This document shows positions 6,871-11,909 of a stretch of DNA of 11,909 nt, piece by piece (position 1 is the first letter of the stretch; each line of letters starts with the position of its first letter). Origin of the DNA: Actinomycetota bacterium (lineage in GTDB: Bacteria > Actinomycetota > Actinomycetes > Nanopelagicales > Nanopelagicaceae). The notes under the pieces were generated by a model. It made no database searches, was not told the origin of the DNA, and saw only the letters and a program-made list of their open reading frames with translations. Location: assembly GCA_005793655.1 (NCBI GenBank), contig SXRC01000026.1, forward strand, positions 1 through 11,909, in the 5' to 3' direction. A program made the translations under genes and the position numbers.

Positions 6871-7188
6871 ATGATTGGAATAAGTAGGGTAGTAGTTTCA
6901 GGAAACTCTATGTCTCCTGCTTATAATCACGGGGATTGGTTAATAGTTCGCAAGCTAAGTGGTGTGAAACACAGATTAAGGATTGGTGGGATCTATCTGC
7001 TCCAAGATCCTGTGAGACCAGGGGTTAAGTTATTAAAACGACTTAAAGAAAGCAGAATGGAGCACGGAGTTATCAGCTATTGGGTGCAGGGGGATAATCC
7101 AAATAGTTCTGACTCCAGAGATTGGGGCTGGATTGACGGCGAACAATTCTTGGCAAAAGTTATCGTGCGGTATAAAAAAGGAAATTAA
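6871..7188 (+). CDS. sodX: Nickel-type superoxide dismutase maturation protease (S26-like)
   Basis: A small peptidase of the S24/S26 signal-peptidase type, which probably removes the NiSOD leader so that the nickel hook can form. It has 105 residues. The catalytic serine is Ser13 in GNSMSP, the general-base lysine is most likely Lys56 in LLKRL, and the conserved GDNPNSSDSRDWG box lies at 74-86. It has no membrane segment, unlike a secretory signal peptidase, which fits cleavage of a cytoplasmic substrate. The ATG follows a GGAAG stretch about nine bases upstream. It is divergent from sodN across 49 bp. Its TAA stop (7186-7188) overlaps the kgd stop on the other strand. The function is inferred from family motifs plus position beside sodN. 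Confidence 0.92.
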   Translation: MIGISRVVVSGNSMSPAYNHGDWLIVRKLSGVKHRLRIGGIYLLQDPVRPGVKLLKRLKESRMEHGVISYWVQGDNPNSSDSRDWGWIDGEQFLAKVIVRYKKGN

Positions 7189-10100
7189 CGAGTAAAAGCC
7201 TCAGTCATTAATGCTTTTTCTTCCTCTTCATGCAGGTGGTGATTGCCAGTAGCTGGGCTAGCAGTTGCTCGGCGAGATACTCGACGAAGAGTGCGTCCAG
7301 ACAACTCTTCATGAGCAATAAATGCCTCAGCTGTTGCGAGCGAAACAAATGGCCATGGTCCTTGGTTAGCCGGTTCATCTTGAACCCACAACAACGTTGC
7401 TTTGGGATATTTTTTAGCTTCAGCAATAATTTCATCGATTGGAAGTGGATAAAGCTGTTCAACTCTTACAATTGCAGTTGAGAACTCATTTAGTTTTTCA
7501 CGCTCAGCAAGTAAGTCGTAATAAACCCTACCTGATGTGAAAATCAACCTAGTTACATTTGAAACCTTATTATCTGGGATGAATGGTTTAAATGTTCCTG
7601 TTGTGAAATCTTTTAGCCCACTAGCCGCTGCTTTCAAGCGCAACATTGATTTCGGTTCAAAAACTATTAACGGCCTTCTCGCAGGATTTTTCATATGCCA
7701 ACGCAATAGATGGAAGTAGGAGGCAGGTGTGGAAGGTTGGGCAACAGTCATATTTTGTTCGGCGCACAAAGTTAAAAATCTTTCAATTCTGCCAGAGGAG
7801 TGGTCAGGTCCCTGGCCCTCATAGCCGTGCGGTAAAAGTAAAACTATTGAAGAACGCTCACCCCATTTTTGTAGGGCGGATGAGATAAATTCATCAACAA
7901 CTGTTTGAGCCCCATTAGCAAAATCACCAAATTGAGCCTCCCAAATAACTAATGCATCCTCACGCTCAACTGAGTAGCCGTACTCAAATCCCATCACCGC
8001 ATACTCTGACAGCAATGAATCATAAATATGGAATTGATTTGGATCTTTGACTAAGGAGCGAAGTGGAAATAAATCTTTACCATTTTCTTTATCAACAACA
8101 ACTGCATGCCTATTACTAAATGTTCCGCGTCTTACATCCTGTCCGCTCATTCTGATGGGATGTCCTTCAAGCAATAGCGAGCCAAAGGCAAGCATTTCAC
8201 CTGCGGCCCAATCTACAGTTGATTCATCAAGCATCTGAGTTCGTTTCACCAACTGCGGTAGCAGTTTTGGATGGACAGTAAAGCCATCTGGAATCGCAGA
8301 TTGTGTGGCAGTAATTTTCTTTAAGTCACTTTCATTAACTGCAGTAACAACGCTCTCAGGAGCTGCGACAACTGGGGCTTTCCAAGTTGGATCATTAGTA
8401 GGCTCAGTATTATGGACCGCAGTAAATACACTTTCTAATTGTTGTTGATAATCACGCAAGACCCCTTCCGCCTCTTCAACTGTGATATCACCACGACCAA
8501 TCAGAGATTCGGTATAAAGCTTTCGTGTTGATCTCTTAGCATCAACTAATTTATACATAACTGGTTGGGTAAAACTTGGCTCATCACCTTCGTTATGGCC
8601 ACGCCTTCTGTAGCAGAGCATGTCGATCACCACATCTTTATTAAATGCTTGTCGATACTCAAAGGCTAAGTGCGCAACTCGGGCACACGCCTCTGGGTCA
8701 TCACCATTTACGTGAAATACCGGTGATTGGATCATTTTTGCAACATCGGTCGCATAAGTAGATGAGCGAGCTGCATGAGGTGAGGTAGTAAATCCAACTT
8801 GGTTATTTACAATAACATGAATAGTTCCACCAGTGCGATACCCCTTTAGTAGAGATAGTGAAAGGGTTTCAGATACAACACCTTGGCCAGCAAATGCTGC
8901 ATCACCGTGAACTAAGATTGGCAACACAGGGTATGCGCTCTGCGCATCGATAGATGTATCACCAGCTGCTGCTTTTAATTTATCTTGTTTTGCCCTAACA
9001 ATTCCTTCAAGAACTGGATTAACCGCTTCTAAATGAGATGGATTAGCCGCTAAGTAAATTTTTGTTGTTGCCCCAGATTGGGAGGTAAATAAGCCCTTAG
9101 TTCCTAAATGGTATTTCACATCACCAGAACCATGAACCTCGTTATCATGGTAATTTCCTTCAAACTCTTGAAATATTTGGCCATAAGATTTTCCAGCAAT
9201 ATTAGCTAAAACATTAAGTCGACCTCGGTGTGGCATACCAATACAAACCTCATCTAATTTGCTATCAGCTGCTGATGAAATTATTACATCAAGTAAAGGT
9301 ATTACAGACTCTCCACCCTCTAGTGAAAATCTCTTTTGCCCAACAAATTTTGTTTGTAAGAATGACTCAAACGCCTCTGCGCTATTTAATTTACGCAAAA
9401 TTCTAAGCTGCTCATCCCTTGGTGTTACCGGAGCTCCAACTTCGATCCGTTCTTGAATCCATTTTCGCTCCTCTGGGTTTGCGATATACATATATTCAGT
9501 GGCGATTGTTCGACAATAAGAGTCGCGAAGAACGCCTAAAATTCGACGAAGCTTCATGAATGACTTTCCACCAAATCCATTGGTGGCGAACTCGCGGTCT
9601 AAATCCCAAAGAGTTAAGCCATGATTAACAATATCCAGATCTGGATGAGATCTTTGTTTATAAACCAATGGATCAATGTCAGCCATTAAATGACCGGTGG
9701 TGCGATAAGCATCTATAAGTTTTTGAACTCTTGCAGTTTTACTTACAGCGTTATCTTTTCCAGATTGAATATCGTTAACCCAACGAATTGGCACATAAGG
9801 AATCTTGAGCGCTGCAAAAATTTCATCATAAAAACTGCCTTCACCCAATAAAATTTCATGAATTCTTCGCAGGAAATCACCAGATTGAGCGCCTTGAATA
9901 ATCCTGTGGTCATAGGTACTAGTTAGAGTCACAACTTTGCTGATTCCTAAATCTGAAAGTGTCTGTTCATTTGCGCCATGAAATTCTGCTGGGTAATCAA
10001 GTGAGCCAACGCCAAGAATTAAGCCTTGACCAGCAACTAAGCGTGGAACTGAGTGAACTGTGCCGATAGTCCCAGGATTTGTTAAAGAAAGAGTTGTGCC

Positions 10101-10919
10101 CGCAAAATCTTCAACGGTTAATGTTCCACCCCTGGCTTTGTGAACCATCTCTTCATAAGCAGACCAGAATTGTGCAAAATCTAGATGTTCGCATCCTTTC
10201 ATGGATGGCACTAGTAATTGACGTGAACCATCTGCCTTTGCTAGGTCAATTGCAATTCCCAAATTAACATGTTCAGGATGTCCAATAGCTGACTTGCCAT
10301 CTAATTGTGTATAGAAGCAGTTCATCTCTGGCATGGCTCTGATTGCCTTGATCATCGCATAGCCAATTAAGTGAGTAAATGAAACTTTTCCACCACGACC
10401 GCGTTTTAGGTGATTATTAATAACAGTTCGATTATCAATCAATAATTTAGCTGGTAAAACACGCACACTTGTTGCAGTGGGAACTGACAACGAGCCTTCC
10501 ATTGACTGTACAACTCTGGCTGCAACTCCACGCAATGGTTCAATTCTTACCACCCCTGGTGTTGTGATGTTTGCAGCAGGCTTAGCTATTAGATCTGCTG
10601 GTTGGTAGGTTGTGGTTGAGACCTTTTCTTCAATAACTATTTGCCTTTCAACAGGCTTTATTACCGGAGCTTCGACAGATTTTGTTAATTGTGATTTAGG
10701 AATTGGTGGAGAGCTAGTTTTAGTACCACTTGCTTGACCATTCACTTTTCCATTTAATTGTGGAGTGCCTTTGAAATCTGCAAAGAAATCCCACCAGGCT
10801 TTATCTACCGATGCTGGATCACTTTGGTAGCGCTCATACATTTCTTGAACAAGCCATTCATTGGGGCCAAAGGAGCCCCCAAAGTGATTAGCGGGCGTAT
10901 TCGCTCCAGCTTCGCTCAC
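7185..10919 (-). CDS. kgd: Multifunctional 2-oxoglutarate decarboxylase/dehydrogenase E1 with fused E2-like domain
   Basis: Thiamine-diphosphate enzyme of the TCA cycle, of the actinobacterial Kgd/OdhA (SucA) type, with 1244 residues. Residues 1-50 are the E1 N-terminal segment (GPNEWLVQEMYERYQSDP). A Pro/Lys-rich linker (about 52-125) contains no lipoyl domain. The acyltransferase domain (about 130-360) has the active-site His in YDHRIIQGAQSG (His338), with Gln where classical E2s have Asp. The E1 domain follows, with GMPHRGRLNV at 561-570, NPSHLEAVNP at 627-636, the ThDP motif GDAAFAGQG...NNQ (672-707), and RRRGHNEGDEP at 771-781. The fusion lets it assemble with dihydrolipoyl transacylase and lipoamide dehydrogenase subunits encoded elsewhere; it can also yield succinic semialdehyde or 2-hydroxy-3-oxoadipate, as shown for mycobacterial Kgd. 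The start is GTG 10919, seven bases after a strong AAGGAG (10932-10927). It appears to be transcribed alone. Confidence 0.97.
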   Translation of the reverse strand: MSEAGANTPANHFGGSFGPNEWLVQEMYERYQSDPASVDKAWWDFFADFKGTPQLNGKVNGQASGTKTSSPPIPKSQLTKSVEAPVIKPVERQIVIEEKVSTTTYQPADLIAKPAANITTPGVVRIEPLRGVAARVVQSMEGSLSVPTATSVRVLPAKLLIDNRTVINNHLKRGRGGKVSFTHLIGYAMIKAIRAMPEMNCFYTQLDGKSAIGHPEHVNLGIAIDLAKADGSRQLLVPSMKGCEHLDFAQFWSAYEEMVHKARGGTLTVEDFAGTTLSLTNPGTIGTVHSVPRLVAGQGLILGVGSLDYPAEFHGANEQTLSDLGISKVVTLTSTYDHRIIQGAQSGDFLRRIHEILLGEGSFYDEIFAALKIPYVPIRWVNDIQSGKDNAVSKTARVQKLIDAYRTTGHLMADIDPLVYKQRSHPDLDIVNHGLTLWDLDREFATNGFGGKSFMKLRRILGVLRDSYCRTIATEYMYIANPEERKWIQERIEVGAPVTPRDEQLRILRKLNSAEAFESFLQTKFVGQKRFSLEGGESVIPLLDVIISSAADSKLDEVCIGMPHRGRLNVLANIAGKSYGQIFQEFEGNYHDNEVHGSGDVKYHLGTKGLFTSQSGATTKIYLAANPSHLEAVNPVLEGIVRAKQDKLKAAAGDTSIDAQSAYPVLPILVHGDAAFAGQGVVSETLSLSLLKGYRTGGTIHVIVNNQVGFTTSPHAARSSTYATDVAKMIQSPVFHVNGDDPEACARVAHLAFEYRQAFNKDVVIDMLCYRRRGHNEGDEPSFTQPVMYKLVDAKRSTRKLYTESLIGRGDITVEEAEGVLRDYQQQLESVFTAVHNTEPTNDPTWKAPVVAAPESVVTAVNESDLKKITATQSAIPDGFTVHPKLLPQLVKRTQMLDESTVDWAAGEMLAFGSLLLEGHPIRMSGQDVRRGTFSNRHAVVVDKENGKDLFPLRSLVKDPNQFHIYDSLLSEYAVMGFEYGYSVEREDALVIWEAQFGDFANGAQTVVDEFISSALQKWGERSSIVLLLPHGYEGQGPDHSSGRIERFLTLCAEQNMTVAQPSTPASYFHLLRWHMKNPARRPLIVFEPKSMLRLKAAASGLKDFTTGTFKPFIPDNKVSNVTRLIFTSGRVYYDLLAEREKLNEFSTAIVRVEQLYPLPIDEIIAEAKKYPKATLLWVQDEPANQGPWPFVSLATAEAFIAHEELSGRTLRRVSRRATASPATGNHHLHEEEEKALMTEAFTR

Positions 10920-10944
10920 TTATTTACTCCTTATTTTGTCCAAA

Positions 10945-10973
10945 TTAGGATTGTTGTAGCAGGTTAATCCTAA
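10945..10973. repeat. 8-bp inverted repeat in the kgd promoter region (operator-like)
   Basis: TTAGGATT (10945-10952) and AATCCTAA (10966-10973) are perfect inverted repeats with a 13-base spacer. They lie 26 bases upstream of the kgd GTG start and straddle the best -10 candidate. The shape and place suit a dimeric regulator's binding site. An RNA hairpin is less likely because the loop would be long. No regulator is identified. Confidence 0.5.
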
Positions 10974-10980
10974 CTCCCAA
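10953..10980 (-). promoter_or_regulatory. Candidate housekeeping promoter for kgd
   Basis: On the - strand TTGGGA (10980-10975) and TACAAC (10958-10953) each match four of six bases of the -35 and -10 consensus, with a 16-base spacer. Transcription would begin near 10946 and give a leader of about 27 bases holding the AAGGAG site. The match is weak and rests mainly on position. Confidence 0.33.
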
Positions 10981-11026
10981 CAGGTAGCTACTAAACCCAT
11001 CTAGGCATTATTGCCAAGTAAAAGTG

Positions 11027-11052
11027 GCCACCAGCACATGATTAAGGGTGGC
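11027..11052. repeat. Inverted repeat between kgd and the SDR gene
   Basis: GCCACC (11027-11032) and GGTGGC (11047-11052) form a 6-bp GC-rich dyad with a 14-base spacer, 20 bases before the SDR start. A smaller dyad GGCA-TTAT-TGCC (11004-11015) and a palindrome GTGGCCAC (11024-11031) lie just upstream. Neither strand has a gene ending here that needs a terminator, so a regulatory role or chance is more likely. I found no convincing promoter for the SDR gene in this stretch. Confidence 0.35.
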
Positions 11053-11072
11053 AACTAGCCGAAATAAACGGC

Positions 11073-11813
11073 ATGGTTATGCCCATGAGTGCAGAAAAAA
11101 AGTGGGCGATAGTTACCGGTGGATCTAGAGGCCTTGGTTTTGAAACCGCAAAGGGATTAATTGCTGCTGGTATGCATGTTTACATAATCGGCCAAAATCC
11201 AGATAGGGCAAAAGAGAGCGCCCAAACATTGGGATGTGAGTACCGATCTGTAGATGTTGCTGATAGTAATAAATTTCGCCAAGTACTAGATGAGATCAAT
11301 CAAGATGCAACAAATAAAGATTTTGGTACTTTAGATATTTTGGTTTTAGCCCATGGTGTTATGAGTGAGAAGATGTCTAAGACCTTGCGAACAAATGATG
11401 AAGAGTGGCGAAGGGTTTTGGCAATTAACTTAGATGCAGTATTCACCGCAATTAATCATTTAGCACCTGCGATGGCGGAGGCGCGAAAGGGAAGAGTTAT
11501 TGTTTACTCAGCTTGTCTTGGCAGGATGTCAGGCCCTGGAACTCATGGTGGACTTGCACCGTATCGAATTAGTAAAGCTGGAGTTAATGCCTTAGTTAAA
11601 AATCTTTCTTATGAGACAAGCTTGGGTGCTCGCGGATTCTTAGTTGATGCAATCTGCCCAAACCATTGTCGAACCGATATGGGAGGTCCTGATGCGCCAA
11701 GGAGTGCGCAAGAGGGAGCTGAAACTGCGATTTGGTTAGCAACAAGAGAGTTTGATCCTGCAGTTGATAAAACTGGTTTACTTTGGGAGGACCGGCAAGT
11801 AGTCGATTGGTAA
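11073..11813 (+). CDS. Short-chain dehydrogenase/reductase (SDR family)
   Basis: NAD(P)-dependent oxidoreductase of the classical SDR fold, 246 residues, with unknown substrate. The cofactor-binding TGGSRGLG is at 15-22, Asp61 (VDV) sits in the adenine-binding position, Asn119 is in AINL, and the catalytic Ser146, Tyr164 and Lys168 (YRISK) are all present. Two usual motifs are altered: NNAG is replaced by LAHG (92-95), and the PG motif after the active site reads CPNHCRTD. The C-terminus ends with TGLLWEDRQVVDW, which resembles SDRs whose last segment closes over the active site. ATGs at 11073, 11079 and 11085 are in frame; the third (MSAEKKWAIVTGG) would give the more typical N-terminus, and none has a clear ribosome-binding site. 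It diverges from kgd, and its stop is immediately followed by the stop of the gene on the other strand. Confidence 0.9.
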   Translation: MVMPMSAEKKWAIVTGGSRGLGFETAKGLIAAGMHVYIIGQNPDRAKESAQTLGCEYRSVDVADSNKFRQVLDEINQDATNKDFGTLDILVLAHGVMSEKMSKTLRTNDEEWRRVLAINLDAVFTAINHLAPAMAEARKGRVIVYSACLGRMSGPGTHGGLAPYRISKAGVNALVKNLSYETSLGARGFLVDAICPNHCRTDMGGPDAPRSAQEGAETAIWLATREFDPAVDKTGLLWEDRQVVDW

Positions 11814-11909
11814 TTATTCAGCGTAGCCAAGTGCGGCTGAAAATAAAGTTATTAGCGCGAGAATTCCGAGTGGGATACCAACAATAAGTAAGCTGCCAGT
11901 GATCATGTA
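11814..11909 (-). CDS. Small or partial membrane protein (C-terminal end)
   Basis: Reading the - strand back from a TAA stop at 11816-11814 gives 31 open codons to the window edge. They encode one hydrophobic segment (ITGSLLIVGIPLGILALIT and on) ending in ALGYAE. An ATG at 11906-11904 would make a complete 30-residue single-span protein, but the frame stays open to the edge, so it may be the tail of a larger membrane protein. The family is not recognised. Its stop abuts the SDR stop with no gap. The codons look like those of neighbouring genes, and the clean hydrophobic block argues for real coding. Confidence 0.55.
   Translation of the reverse strand, partial: YMITGSLLIVGIPLGILALITLFSAALGYAE

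Noticed and set aside
7208..7888. Small open frames on both strands within the kgd 3' half
   Set aside because: They are out-of-frame or antisense to a strongly conserved enzyme domain, with unlikely amino acid composition and no initiation signals.
1..11909. Mobile elements, CRISPR arrays, phage genes, toxin-antitoxin or defence systems
   Set aside because: No transposase, integrase, spaced direct repeats, or toxin or defence domains were seen; all genes are core-type and evenly AT-rich.

Overview
The window looks like a piece of a streamlined, low-GC actinobacterial chromosome. The freshwater planktonic type (acI / Nanopelagicales-like) is my best guess; this is an inference, because no rRNA or marker search was possible. 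The reasons are: an actinobacterial-type fused 2-oxoglutarate decarboxylase/dehydrogenase (Kgd/OdhA architecture, an E2-like succinyltransferase domain fused to an E1 domain); a SigR/RsrA thiol-stress sigma/anti-sigma pair; a nickel superoxide dismutase with its maturation protease; AT-rich DNA; and very tight packing, in which genes overlap or abut and no gap exceeds about 155 bp.

Layout. (1) 1-24: the 3' end of a tRNA on the + strand, cut by the window edge. (2) 28-4713, - strand: a tight gene run aroA -> rsgA -> copper-type P1B-ATPase, with a TAATG junction between the first two genes and a 56-bp overlap between the last two. (3) 4714-4808: a divergent intergenic region holding an exact GGAAT-N18-GTT SigR-type promoter. 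(4) 4809-6392, + strand: sigR -> rsrA (ATGA overlap) -> a hotdog-fold thioesterase-like protein. (5) 6363-6405: a hairpin with a T-tract on the - strand that ends sodN and lies partly inside the 3' end of the thioesterase-like gene. (6) 6414-7188: sodN (-) and its putative maturation protease sodX (+), diverging from a 49-bp gap. (7) 7185-10919, - strand: kgd, whose stop codon shares bases with that of sodX. (8) 10920-11072: the kgd leader and promoter region with an 8-bp inverted repeat, then small dyads before the next gene. (9) 11073-11813, + strand: a short-chain dehydrogenase. (10) 11814-11909, - strand: the C-terminal end (or all) of a small membrane protein.

How it fits together. The centre of the window is redox-themed. 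SigR/RsrA would sense disulfide stress and induce its own operon. NiSOD removes superoxide after SodX frees its nickel-binding N-terminus. The copper exporter limits copper toxicity. Kgd is a central TCA enzyme, AroA serves aromatic amino acid synthesis, and RsgA serves 30S ribosome maturation. Nothing here looks like a mobile element, phage, CRISPR array or novel defence system. The points most worth a second look are the apparently leaderless long start of SigR under its own promoter, the 10-residue repeat in the RsrA tail, the divergent thioesterase-like third gene, and the operator-like dyad over the putative kgd promoter.
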